Source: CAZDHT01 sp964505325 (GTDB taxonomy: Bacteria; Planctomycetota; PUPC01). From it: 15,302 bases of DNA. The position numbers were made by a program, and so were the translations under genes. Positions 1 through 7,732 of the stretch are shown one piece after another (positions within the stretch are counted from its first letter, which is position 1; every line of letters starts with the position of its first letter). The notes beneath the pieces were generated by a model. That model did not search any database. It saw only the letters and a program-made list of their open reading frames with translations, and was not told the DNA's origin. The stretch spans positions 1-15,302 of the forward strand of contig CAZDHT010000110.1 of NCBI GenBank assembly GCA_964505325.1. The letters are read 5' to 3'.

Positions 1-2
1 CC

Positions 3-8
3 TATAAT
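3..8 (+). promoter_or_regulatory. -10 box of promoter for the lipoprotein phosphoesterase
   Basis: A perfect TATAAT hexamer stands 31 nt before the first possible start codon. Transcription would begin near position 15, giving a leader of about 25-30 nt. The -35 element would lie outside the window, so only half of the promoter can be judged. Confidence 0.45.
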
Positions 9-39
9 TGGGATGGAGGGAAGTACCTGATCGCGGGGG

Positions 40-1587
40 ATGGACATGGGAGAGAATCGCTACGTGAAGAAATGCGCATGGGCCCTGTTGATCTTCGTTC
101 TGCTGGCCGGGTGCCAGCCCTCCGACCGGCGGCGGGCGGACCGCTTTGTCAAGACCCCCTACCTCCAGAATCCCAGCCGGACGGAAATGACCATCCGCTG
201 GACGACCGGATCGCGCCGCGAGTGCCAGGTGAAGTACGGGATCGAGAGGCTTTCGAATGAACTGAAGGTGGGGATCTATAGGACCGAGGACAGCGACCCA
301 CCGGAATACCTGTACCGGGCGCGCTTGACGGGCTTGAAGCCGGGAACCATCTACCGGTACGTAGTGATCTCGGCCGGGTACCGGTCGGCCGGCACGTTCC
401 GCACCTCCCCGGACAAGCCGATCCCCTTCTCGTTCATCGCGTACGGCGACAGCCGCACCCAGGTCGAGATTCACCAGGCGGTGGTCTCTCGCTTCCCCAG
501 GCACGAGCCCGCCTTCATCCTGCACACCGGCGACCTGGTCGGCTCCGGCGCTTTCGACGAGTGGCAGGGGCAGTTCTTCGAGCCGACGGCCAAGATCATT
601 CGTGAGATTCCGTTGTGGCCGGCGCGTGGCAACCACGAAGGCGATGCCGTCGCGCTTCGCCGGCTGTTTACTTTCCCCGACGACAAGCTGTATTACTCCT
701 TCGACTATGCGAACGCGCACTTTGTCTGCCTCGACTCAGTGATACCGAGGACGGATGAGATGATCGCATGGTGCGAGAAGGACCTCGCGGCCTCGAAGGC
801 GACGTGGAAATTCGTCTTCTACCACGTCCCCTCCTACGACGTCGGGCGCCACCGCTCGCAATGGGGGCGGAATGACTTGCTGCCGATCTTCCGGAAGCAC
901 CGTGTCGATTTCGTCCTCACCGGCCACAGCCACAGCTACCAGCGCTTCCGCCCGATGTTCACCAGGGACGAGAACGAGACACACCCCATCACTCACCTCG
1001 TCACCGCCGGCGGCGGGGCGCCCATGTACCGCGTCGAGGACGATCCCCACCTCGCCGTCGGGCGCACCGAGTACCACTACACGGTGTTTCGTATCGACGG
1101 GGACAAGCTTTCCTGCCGGGTGCTGACCCCCGATGACGAAGAGATCGACGCGTTCCAGGTGACCAAGACGGACGGCCGACCGGACGCGGCGTACCTGGCT
1201 CAGGCGCTGCCGGAGAGCACGTTCGGCGAGTTGGCCGCGGTGATCGCACCGTTCCTGCTCGGCCTGTCCCTGCCGGAGCCGCTTACCCCGGAAAAGGCCG
1301 TGTCAACGACGTTCAAGCTGGGCGCCGGTGACTTCGGGATGTCGTACAGAATATTGCTGGAAGAGCGCGCGGCCAAGCACTATGAAATGAAGCCGGCGGC
1401 CGGCACGGTCGCCGCCGGGCAGGTGGCGGACGTAACGGTGTCCATCCGGCCGAAGAAGGAGGTCGAGATCACCGCGGCCGGCGTCTGGCCAGTGTTGCGG
1501 CTGAGGTGCGAATATGAGATCGGCGGCCAGCGCGGGAAGATATACAGCTCGCGTCTGAGGTGCCCCCCGGCGCGCAAGGCGCCCTGA
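40..1587 (+). CDS. Lipoprotein metallophosphoesterase, purple acid phosphatase-like
   Basis: Predicted secreted, lipid-anchored calcineurin-like phosphoesterase of 515 aa. Residues 9-25 form a short lipoprotein signal (KK, then a hydrophobic run, then LLAGC) with Cys25 as the lipidation site. Residues about 37-123 resemble the fibronectin-like N-terminal domain of purple acid phosphatases (KTPYLQNPSRTEMTIRW, then GLKPGTIYRY). The metallophosphatase core follows with its metal-binding motifs in order: GDSR (135-138), GD (164-165), GNHE (197-200), a His in YHVP (261-264) and GHSHSYQR (295-302). After about residue 400 a beta-rich, Ig/Hydin-like tail is likely. The family hydrolyses phosphomono- or diesters at a two-metal centre; the substrate is unknown. 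ATG at 40 is used; ATG at 46 is equally possible and sits better behind the G-rich run at 35-40. The gene appears to be transcribed alone. Confidence 0.85.
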   Translation: MDMGENRYVKKCAWALLIFVLLAGCQPSDRRRADRFVKTPYLQNPSRTEMTIRWTTGSRRECQVKYGIERLSNELKVGIYRTEDSDPPEYLYRARLTGLKPGTIYRYVVISAGYRSAGTFRTSPDKPIPFSFIAYGDSRTQVEIHQAVVSRFPRHEPAFILHTGDLVGSGAFDEWQGQFFEPTAKIIREIPLWPARGNHEGDAVALRRLFTFPDDKLYYSFDYANAHFVCLDSVIPRTDEMIAWCEKDLAASKATWKFVFYHVPSYDVGRHRSQWGRNDLLPIFRKHRVDFVLTGHSHSYQRFRPMFTRDENETHPITHLVTAGGGAPMYRVEDDPHLAVGRTEYHYTVFRIDGDKLSCRVLTPDDEEIDAFQVTKTDGRPDAAYLAQALPESTFGELAAVIAPFLLGLSLPEPLTPEKAVSTTFKLGAGDFGMSYRILLEERAAKHYEMKPAAGTVAAGQVADVTVSIRPKKEVEITAAGVWPVLRLRCEYEIGGQRGKIYSSRLRCPPARKAP

Positions 1588-1641
1588 GCCGGCGCGGCGC
1601 CCGGTCTGCGCGCCGCTCGGGAGCAAACGCAGATCGTTTTT
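1587..1641 (+). terminator. Possible terminator region after the phosphoesterase
   Basis: A GC-rich stem (1587-1596 with 1609-1617, one bulge) begins at the stop codon, and a weak AAACG/CGTTT stem (1625-1629, 1635-1639) runs into five T residues at 1637-1641. The strong stem is not directly followed by T residues, so this is only a plausible end of transcription. Confidence 0.35.
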
Positions 1642-1644
1642 CGC

Positions 1645-1674
1645 TTGACTGCCGGGGCCGCACGGGGTTAGAAT
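1645..1674 (+). promoter_or_regulatory. Sigma-70-type promoter of the response regulator
   Basis: TTGACT (1645-1650) and TAGAAT (1669-1674) are separated by 18 nt and each differs from consensus by one base. Transcription would start near 1681, about 65 nt before the TTG start codon. The regulator thus appears to be expressed from a housekeeping promoter. Confidence 0.6.
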
Positions 1675-1746
1675 TCGGGCTGAGGAAACACAAGCCGACG
1701 TATGACAACGTGAGTTGCTGACCCGGGGGGGCGCCGGGAGTAAGAC

Positions 1747-3096
<1,350 letters not shown>

Positions 3097-3098
3097 AG

Positions 3099-3161
3099 CG
3101 TGCGGCGCGCCGCACGGAAAAAATCCACACCGAGTAAAAAATCCGCTGCTCTTCCGTGCGG
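3099..3161 (+). terminator. Palindrome with a competing downstream arm after the regulator gene
   Basis: CGTGCGGCGCGCCGCACG (3099-3116) is a perfect 18-bp palindrome two nt after the regulator's stop codon. Its right half, extended to CCGCACGGAA (3110-3119), can instead pair with TTCCGTGCGG (3152-3161). Between them AAAAAATCC occurs twice (3118-3126, 3136-3144). The A-rich stretch follows the palindrome, so there is no U tract for a standard + strand terminator. It could stop transcription, protect the 3' end or act as an attenuator. Confidence 0.35.
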
Positions 3162-3179
3162 GAATCGACAAGCCGCGGC

Positions 3180-3208
3180 TTTACACGCAGTTAAGAAGCG
3201 GATACAAC
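3180..3208 (+). promoter_or_regulatory. Candidate promoter of the Hpt gene
   Basis: TTTACA (3180-3185) and TACAAC (3203-3208) are 17 nt apart, matching consensus at 5 of 6 and 4 of 6 bases. Transcription would start near 3215 and leave a leader of about 150 nt. That leader contains a small palindrome GCACAGAATGTGC (3270-3282). Confidence 0.35.
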
Positions 3209-3367
3209 CTTTTGTGCGGCAGAGGCTTCTGAGGTCCGGCAAGAAAACCCTGGGAATCTGCTGTGTAAGGCACAGAATGTGCATCAGTTTACGGGAGGGT
3301 CTGAAGGCGTTGCGACGGACCCTGCCGGAGCAGACTTGGCGGACCGGCCAGGAAGAGCATAGGAATT

Positions 3368-3805
3368 GTGGATCGCACGAAATACGCCAAGCTAGAGAAG
3401 TTGTTTTGCAGCACTGTGCGTCAGATGGCGGATGATCTTGCCGAGTGCGCCGAAGCCCTGCGCTCGACGCCGTTCCCTCCCGAGGCTTCGCAGAAGGCGT
3501 ACAGCATCGCACACAGCCTGCACGGCGCCGGAACGATGTACGGCTTCCCGCAGGTCACCGAGATGGGGGCGTCCCTCGAAAAGATGCTGAAAGCCCTGGC
3601 GGCCGGCCGGCTGGCGCCCACCCCGGCGGTCATTGAACTGGTCGATTCCTGTGCCAACGCCCTCCGCGGCCTCGCCGAGGCCGACTGTGACGAGGAAACA
3701 TCAACCGCCGCCATCTCCAGGCTGGCGTGGAAATGCGAGTGCACGATACACGAATCCGACACACGGATCGGCGGCTCTGCCGAGGTCTCTCCCCCGCCCG
3801 CCTGA
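3368..3805 (+). CDS. Histidine phosphotransfer (Hpt) domain protein
   Basis: Small all-helical protein of 145 aa that matches the Hpt pattern. The region AHSLHGAG...GF...EMGASLEKM (48-73) corresponds to the conserved AHxLKG...G....LE segment, placing the phosphoacceptor at H49. The usual Lys three residues later is His (HSLH instead of HTLK). Hpt proteins pass phosphate between two receiver domains in multistep phosphorelays. No receiver or kinase domain is fused, and the last 25 or so residues look disordered. The start is GTG at 3368 with AGGAAGAG at 3350-3357, spaced 10 nt. It follows the NtrC-type regulator on the same strand after 271 nt, which suggests both belong to one signalling chain, although a separate promoter is possible. 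Confidence 0.75.
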   Translation: MDRTKYAKLEKLFCSTVRQMADDLAECAEALRSTPFPPEASQKAYSIAHSLHGAGTMYGFPQVTEMGASLEKMLKALAAGRLAPTPAVIELVDSCANALRGLAEADCDEETSTAAISRLAWKCECTIHESDTRIGGSAEVSPPPA

Positions 3806-3823
3806 GACCTGCCTGAGAGCAAT

Positions 3824-3850
3824 ACGAGCGGCTTGACGACCGTCGCTCGT
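3824..3850. terminator. Stem-loop downstream of the Hpt gene
   Basis: ACGAGCG (3824-3830) pairs perfectly with CGCTCGT (3844-3850). The stem can extend to 9 bp with one G-U pair and a 9-nt loop. It lies 19 nt past the Hpt stop codon, where a terminator would be expected. No clean T run follows, only a pyrimidine-rich tract. Confidence 0.35.
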
Positions 3851-3859
3851 GACCCGGAA

Positions 3860-3925
3860 GCTCGCTCTTCCTCTCTTGCTCTTCCCCTCAGTCTCACTCT
3901 TGCTCCTACTGCCACTCTTGTTCTT
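3860..3925 (-). repeat. Degenerate purine-rich hexamer repeat, 66 bp
   Basis: Read on the - strand this tract divides into eleven hexamers, including AAGAAC, AAGAGT (twice), AGGAGC, GAGACT, AAGAGC and AAGAGA, with purines at nearly every position. GAGCAA occurs twice in one register and also in the tract at 4272-4307. The six-base period and strand asymmetry are directly visible; the function is unknown. Confidence 0.6.
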
Positions 3926-4004
3926 AGAGCCTATCCAAGAACCCCCGCCCTCCAACGCGAAGGTTGCACGCTGCGTTTGCAAGTGCTGCACCACCAGTAT
4001 GTTA

Positions 4005-4030
4005 CACCTCTTCAGTGCACCTCTTCAGTG
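4005..4030 (+). repeat. Perfect tandem duplication of 13 bp
   Basis: CACCTCTTCAGTG occurs at 4005-4017 and again immediately at 4018-4030 without a mismatch. It looks like a slippage duplication in non-coding DNA. Confidence 0.85.
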
Positions 4031-4171
4031 TGCCAGGCACCTTTGGAAGATATAACTCCTTGTGTGGCATAGGGGTGTGTCGGTCCGCGTTAATGCCAAC
4101 CAGCGGTTTGTCTAAAAGCTTCTGGAAGAGGGACTTATGAGTCGCGTGGCCCGCCTAGGAGAAACGACGCT

Positions 4172-4201
4172 CAGGGTTGTTGGATGCAGGGTTGTTGGAT
4201 G
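4172..4201 (+). repeat. Perfect tandem duplication of 15 bp
   Basis: CAGGGTTGTTGGATG occurs at 4172-4186 and again at 4187-4201 without a mismatch. It is the second recent-looking tandem duplication in the same gene-free region. Confidence 0.85.
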
Positions 4202-4224
4202 GGCTCTCACTCGCACTCGTCCCG

Positions 4225-4245
4225 ATGATCGTGCTCGGCGATCAT
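4225..4245. repeat. Small inverted repeat
   Basis: ATGATCG (4225-4231) and CGATCAT (4239-4245) form a 7-bp stem with a 7-nt loop. It is short and could be chance. Confidence 0.3.
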
Positions 4246-4271
4246 ACTGACCGCTGAAAACTTGCTTTGGC

Positions 4272-4307
4272 GGAAACGATTACGAGTAAGAGCAAGATTA
4301 CGACAGA
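4272..4307 (+). repeat. Purine-rich hexamer repeat, 36 bp
   Basis: Six hexamers follow each other: GGAAAC, GATTAC, GAGTAA, GAGCAA, GATTAC, GACAGA. GATTAC is exact twice, and GAGCAA is shared with the tract at 3860-3925, which runs on the other strand. The two tracts look like members of one degenerate family. Confidence 0.55.
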
Positions 4308-4382
4308 GATGCCGCCCAGCCCCCTGCAGAGTGGATATTTCGAGTCCGGGCTGTCGAAGCGCTTGTTCGGGCAGCTCTTAAG

Positions 4383-4442
4383 GTGGCACGGACATCTTGC
4401 CCGTGTTCCGTGCTTCCGACACGGCCAAGATGGCCGTGCCAC
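4383..4442. repeat. Long inverted repeat, 24-nt arms
   Basis: The arms 4383-4406 and 4419-4442 are complementary at 22 of 24 positions, with mismatches at 4392/4433 and 4400/4425, around a 12-nt loop. The left arm reads GTGGCACGG, A, CATCTTG, C, CCGTGT. From memory, this GGCACGG-CATCTTG-CCGTG type of palindrome is a common interspersed intergenic element in planctomycete and verrucomicrobial genomes, where it yields spurious HGQDxRAT peptides. It could fold into a very stable RNA or DNA hairpin. Confidence 0.8.
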
Positions 4443-4452
4443 GATTTGTGGG

Positions 4453-4500
4453 CGCTGACGGGCTTCAACGGGGGCGGCAGGTTTCCCCCCGCGTTCAGCG
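4453..4500 (-). terminator. Large imperfect hairpin downstream of the M42 peptidase
   Basis: CGCTGA (4453-4458) pairs with TCAGCG (4495-4500). Inside it ACGGGGG (4468-4474) pairs with CCCCC and CGT (4486-4494) around one bulged G. It lies about 60 nt past the peptidase's stop codon, so it may end that transcript, but it lacks a U tract. Confidence 0.35.
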
Positions 4501-4562
4501 TATCCACTCCCCCCTGCACTCCTTGGCGGCGGCTGAGAGGGCTTACGCTACTGGTATTGCGC

Positions 4563-5627
4563 CTATGGCGTGAAGTCCTGCGACGCCTTGATGGCGAGGA
4601 CCGTCGCCGCCATCAGCTTCGACGTGTTCTCCAGGTCTCTCAGCGAGACCACCTCGACCGGCGTGTGCATGTAGCGATTGGGCACGCTGACCAGCGCCGT
4701 GGCCACGCCCGCCCGCGTCATCTGCATCGCGTTCGCATCGGTGCCGGTGCCGCGCGGGGCGCCTTCCATCTGGTACGGAATCTTCTTCCGTTTCGCGGCG
4801 TCCACCAACATCTGTCCCAGCACCGGGTTGATGTTGGCGCCCTTCGAGATGATCGGCCCCTTGCCGATGGACACGTCGCCGACGCGGTTCTTGTCGGCGG
4901 TCGGGTAGTCGGAGGCGAATCCTACGTCGACGGCGATGCCCGCGTGCGGGTCGATCCCGAAGGCGCTCGTCCGCGCCCCGCGCAGGCCGATTTCCTCTTG
5001 CGTGGTCGCGACGCCGTACACCGCGACTTTCAGTTTCTTCCTGTCCGCGGCCAGCAGGCGCATCGCCTCGGCAACGGCAAACGCCCCGCACCGGTCGTCG
5101 AACCCGCGGGCGGCGACGATGTCTCTGTCGAGCCGGAGGAACCCGGCGTCAACCGTGGCGCAGTCGCCGACGGCGACGAGCTTCTCCGCCGCCTTCTTGT
5201 CCTTCGCGCCGACGTCGATCCACAGGTCGTGGATTGTCGGCGCCTTCCCCAGTTCGTCCTTCTCCATCAGGTGGATCGCCTTCTTCCCGATCACCCCCGG
5301 CACGTCGCCCTTCTCGTTGTGGATGAGCACCCTCTGGCCGGCGAGCAGCGTGGGATCGATCCCGCCGATGGCCGCGAAGTAGACGTAGCCTTCCTTCGTG
5401 ATGTTCTTGACCATCATCCCGATCTCGTCGCAGTGGCCGGCCAGCATCACCCGTATCTTCGCGCCGGGATTCAGAACGCCAATGACGTTGCCCATCACGT
5501 CGTGCCGGACCTCGTCACAGAACACCTTCATCCGATTCGAGATCAACTCCCGAACGGGCTGCTCGAATCCGGACGGGCTGGGGACTTCGACAATGCTCTT
5601 CAGGAAATCCACGGAATCCGCTTTCAT
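4563..5627 (-). CDS. M42 family metallopeptidase (glutamyl aminopeptidase/endoglucanase type)
   Basis: Cytoplasmic two-metal aminopeptidase of 354 aa, the usual length for family M42; members form large tetrahedral dodecamers that trim short peptides. Metal-ligand and catalytic motifs are in order: H65 and D67 (MLAGHCDEIG), D177/D178 (GFDDRCG), catalytic base E211 and ligand E212 (TTQEEIGLRG), D234 (AVDVGF) and H321 (YMHTPVE). Residues about 70-165 form the inserted dimerisation subdomain. No signal peptide is present. ATG at 5627 is supported by GAGGG (complement of 5635-5639), spaced 7 nt, and by a promoter just upstream. It is separated from the arabinofuranosidase gene by 104 nt. Some relatives were annotated as endoglucanases, but peptidase activity is the better-supported role. 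Confidence 0.93.
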   Translation of the reverse strand: MKADSVDFLKSIVEVPSPSGFEQPVRELISNRMKVFCDEVRHDVMGNVIGVLNPGAKIRVMLAGHCDEIGMMVKNITKEGYVYFAAIGGIDPTLLAGQRVLIHNEKGDVPGVIGKKAIHLMEKDELGKAPTIHDLWIDVGAKDKKAAEKLVAVGDCATVDAGFLRLDRDIVAARGFDDRCGAFAVAEAMRLLAADRKKLKVAVYGVATTQEEIGLRGARTSAFGIDPHAGIAVDVGFASDYPTADKNRVGDVSIGKGPIISKGANINPVLGQMLVDAAKRKKIPYQMEGAPRGTGTDANAMQMTRAGVATALVSVPNRYMHTPVEVVSLRDLENTSKLMAATVLAIKASQDFTP

Positions 5628-5670
5628 GATTCGACCCTCACCAGTTCACACGGCGAACAGAACTCGACGC

Positions 5671-5699
5671 ATTATATGAGCGCCAGCGGGCGCGGGCAA
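5671..5699 (-). promoter_or_regulatory. Promoter of the M42 peptidase gene
   Basis: On the - strand TTGCCC (complement of 5694-5699) and a perfect TATAAT (complement of 5671-5676) are 17 nt apart. Transcription would start near 5664, leaving a leader of about 37 nt. It shows that the peptidase can be transcribed independently of the upstream run. Confidence 0.6.
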
Positions 5700-5731
5700 C
5701 CGGAAACCACGGGCAGCGTCCGCAGCGCCGG

Positions 5732-7732
5732 CTATCGCGCAGCTCGAAAGACCAGCTGGGTCAGCGAGTGCGGAGGGAACGTGTGGACCAGCCGGCTGCC
5801 CTTGGCGCGAACCGTGCGACTCCGAAGCCGCACCTTGTCGGGCTTCTCGAACGTATTCGCCGCCATGAAGCTCCGGCCGGTGAGCTCGCGGACCCGCACC
5901 ACCGGAGCGCGCGCAAACCCGTGAAGCGCGATCGGAACGCGCAGACCGCCGCGCGGCCGGCGATTGACCACGATGAGCGTGACCTCATCGCCCCGGCCGT
6001 TCGCCAGTGCCACGGCATCCAGCTCGGGCACCTGCTGCACGCGCGGCACACCCGGGACGTGCGGCGCCCGGTGGCATGGGCCGCTGTAGTTCACGTGCAG
6101 CGGCAGCACCCCGGTCTGCGTGCCGTAGAGTTTGTGAGTGAAGTAGACCGGCTCCGGCCACACGAACTCGCACTGCTTGAGCACACAGCCCCCGTGGTTC
6201 ACCAGCGCGCTGTGCGTGACCAGTTCGACCAGGCCGCCGGAGCGAATCGCGGCGTTCAGCATCGAGGCGGTCCACAGCGCCTCCGTCACTGTCCGGTTGT
6301 TCGGCAGCGTCGGGATGTGCACAAACACCTGGAGCTCGGTGACGGCGATTCGCGGCGTCAGGCCGGCGCGTCGCATGGGGAGAGCCAACCGGCGGAGGAT
6401 GCGGGGGTAGACGTGCGTGTAGCCCATCAGCGCCCGGAACACGTCGTCAGGCTCGGCCTCAGCGGACACGGCGCCGCCGATCAGCGGGTGGGTCGAGAGT
6501 GACCGCACCGTCGCCCCGTTTCGCCGCACCACCTCCGCGTTCCAGTCGGCCTCATGTCCGTTGGCAATGAACCGGATTCCAGGATCGACCGACCGCATCG
6601 CGCGGGTAAACTCACCGTACCGCTTCGCATATTCCGTCGCGCCGCAGCAGCCGATCTGCCACTTGCCGTAGAGTTCGTTGCCGATCTCCCAGAACCGGAC
6701 GTTGTACGGCTCGGGACGCCCGTTCAACGCGCGCCGGGCGCCGTACCGTGTGTCCACGCTGCCGTTGCAGTACTCGACCCACTCGGCCGCCTCCGGGGCA
6801 GTGCCGTTGCCGGCGTTAACACAGATGAGCGGCTCGCACCCGATCGCCCTGCAAAGCGCCATCATCTCGTCCGTGCCGACGTGGTTGTACTCCGCGCCCG
6901 CCCAGGCGGGGTTGAGCTTCGTTGGCCGCCGCTCGACCGGCCCGACTCCATCTTTCCAGTGATAACCGGAGACGAAATTCCCGCCCGGGAATCGAAGCAA
7001 CGGCAGCTTCGCCTCGCGCCACAGGCGAATCACGTCGGGGTCGAAGCCGTCAACATGGTCGGCGGGGAAGAGAAAGGCTTGGTCGAGCCATACGGGCCCC
7101 GGACCGCTGAATGAAATCCGCAAGCGGAACACCGTTCCCCGCTGCGCGCGCGGGGCATTCACCTTGAGCCGCGCGGTGTGCTTCGCCCAGTTCGCCCCCA
7201 GCCCTCCGACGGTTACCCGGCTCACGACCTTGCCGTCTCGCACGATGCTGACCGACAACCTGTGCGCCCGCCTCGACCGCGCCCAGAGGCTAAACTCAAA
7301 CTCCCTGACGCGGTGAAGCGGGAGGAAGATCGGCTGCTCGACGCCGGCCGAGCCGCCGCGTGCTGCGCGGCGGATGCGCTGGCAATGGTCGGAATTGAAG
7401 GCGTTCACATCGAGCGCGTACTCACCACCGCGTCCCCACGGCATCCAGTACGGGGCAACGCCCTGCTCCGTTCCGGCGCGCAGGCCTTCGACCCGGAACT
7501 GCTGTTCGGCGCGTGCCAGGAGTCGGTCCAGGCGTTCCGGGCCGAACTTTCCGGCGGCCTCGAAGCCGGGGTTGCGCAGTATCTGCGCCCAGATGCCGTT
7601 GTACACGTTCTGCCCGAGGTGCTCGGTGAATTTGCCGAACAAGTACCGCGAGATTGGCCGCCGCGCCGGCCGGTTCACCCACACGTCCAGCCGCGACCGC
7701 GCCGCGGTGCACTCGTTGACCTCATATCGCAC
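5732..7732 (-). CDS. GH51 alpha-L-arabinofuranosidase
   Basis: Predicted exo-acting glycosidase of 666 aa that releases terminal L-arabinofuranose from arabinan or arabinoxylan fragments. The N-terminus has FGKFTEHLGQNVYNGIW (32-48). An inserted CBM4-like beta domain spans about 60-225. The catalytic TIM barrel follows (RFPGGNFVSGYHWKDG, 247-262) with acid/base E353 (EIGNELYG) and nucleophile E466 (IAVTELQ). Residues about 560-664 form the C-terminal beta domain. No signal peptide is visible, so it probably acts in the cytoplasm on imported oligosaccharides. The start is GTG at 7732, with GGGAGG six nt upstream; the frame overlaps the end of the epimerase gene by 11 nt, implying translational coupling. 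At 666 aa it is longer than simple 500-residue bacterial GH51 enzymes because of the insert. Exact substrate is inferred from family only. Confidence 0.9.
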   Translation of the reverse strand: MRYEVNECTAARSRLDVWVNRPARRPISRYLFGKFTEHLGQNVYNGIWAQILRNPGFEAAGKFGPERLDRLLARAEQQFRVEGLRAGTEQGVAPYWMPWGRGGEYALDVNAFNSDHCQRIRRAARGGSAGVEQPIFLPLHRVREFEFSLWARSRRAHRLSVSIVRDGKVVSRVTVGGLGANWAKHTARLKVNAPRAQRGTVFRLRISFSGPGPVWLDQAFLFPADHVDGFDPDVIRLWREAKLPLLRFPGGNFVSGYHWKDGVGPVERRPTKLNPAWAGAEYNHVGTDEMMALCRAIGCEPLICVNAGNGTAPEAAEWVEYCNGSVDTRYGARRALNGRPEPYNVRFWEIGNELYGKWQIGCCGATEYAKRYGEFTRAMRSVDPGIRFIANGHEADWNAEVVRRNGATVRSLSTHPLIGGAVSAEAEPDDVFRALMGYTHVYPRILRRLALPMRRAGLTPRIAVTELQVFVHIPTLPNNRTVTEALWTASMLNAAIRSGGLVELVTHSALVNHGGCVLKQCEFVWPEPVYFTHKLYGTQTGVLPLHVNYSGPCHRAPHVPGVPRVQQVPELDAVALANGRGDEVTLIVVNRRPRGGLRVPIALHGFARAPVVRVRELTGRSFMAANTFEKPDKVRLRSRTVRAKGSRLVHTFPPHSLTQLVFRAAR

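Larger units (their letters stand above)
3806..4562. other. Repeat-dense intergenic region, no credible gene
   Basis: This 757-nt gap separates the convergent Hpt gene (+) and M42 peptidase gene (-). Both strands contain only short open frames with low-complexity products. The region holds a hairpin, two purine-hexamer tracts, two perfect tandem duplications, a long inverted repeat and a large imperfect hairpin, each listed separately. I found no transposase fragment. Base composition is visibly less GC-rich than in the flanking genes at about 3900-4300. Confidence 0.7.

Noticed and set aside
3100..3435. 111-codon + strand frame with a Lys/Ala-rich, histone-H1-like start
   Set aside because: It starts inside a palindrome, has no ribosome binding site, overlaps the Hpt gene start, and loses the basic pattern after 30 residues.
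3926..3945. AGAGCCTATCCAAGAA resembling the end of some insertion sequences
   Set aside because: No matching inverted end, target duplication or transposase fragment was found nearby.
4137..4250. 37-codon frame with a passable GAGGG site
   Set aside because: It contains the 15-bp tandem duplication and a hexamer-like tract; the peptide looks like translated repeat.
4242..4519. Short frames giving HGQD.RAT and HGHL.RV peptides
   Set aside because: They are translations of the inverted repeat on either strand, not genes.
4383..5924. 513-codon + strand frame
   Set aside because: It begins inside the inverted repeat and runs antisense to the well-supported M42 peptidase; its product has no recognisable domain.
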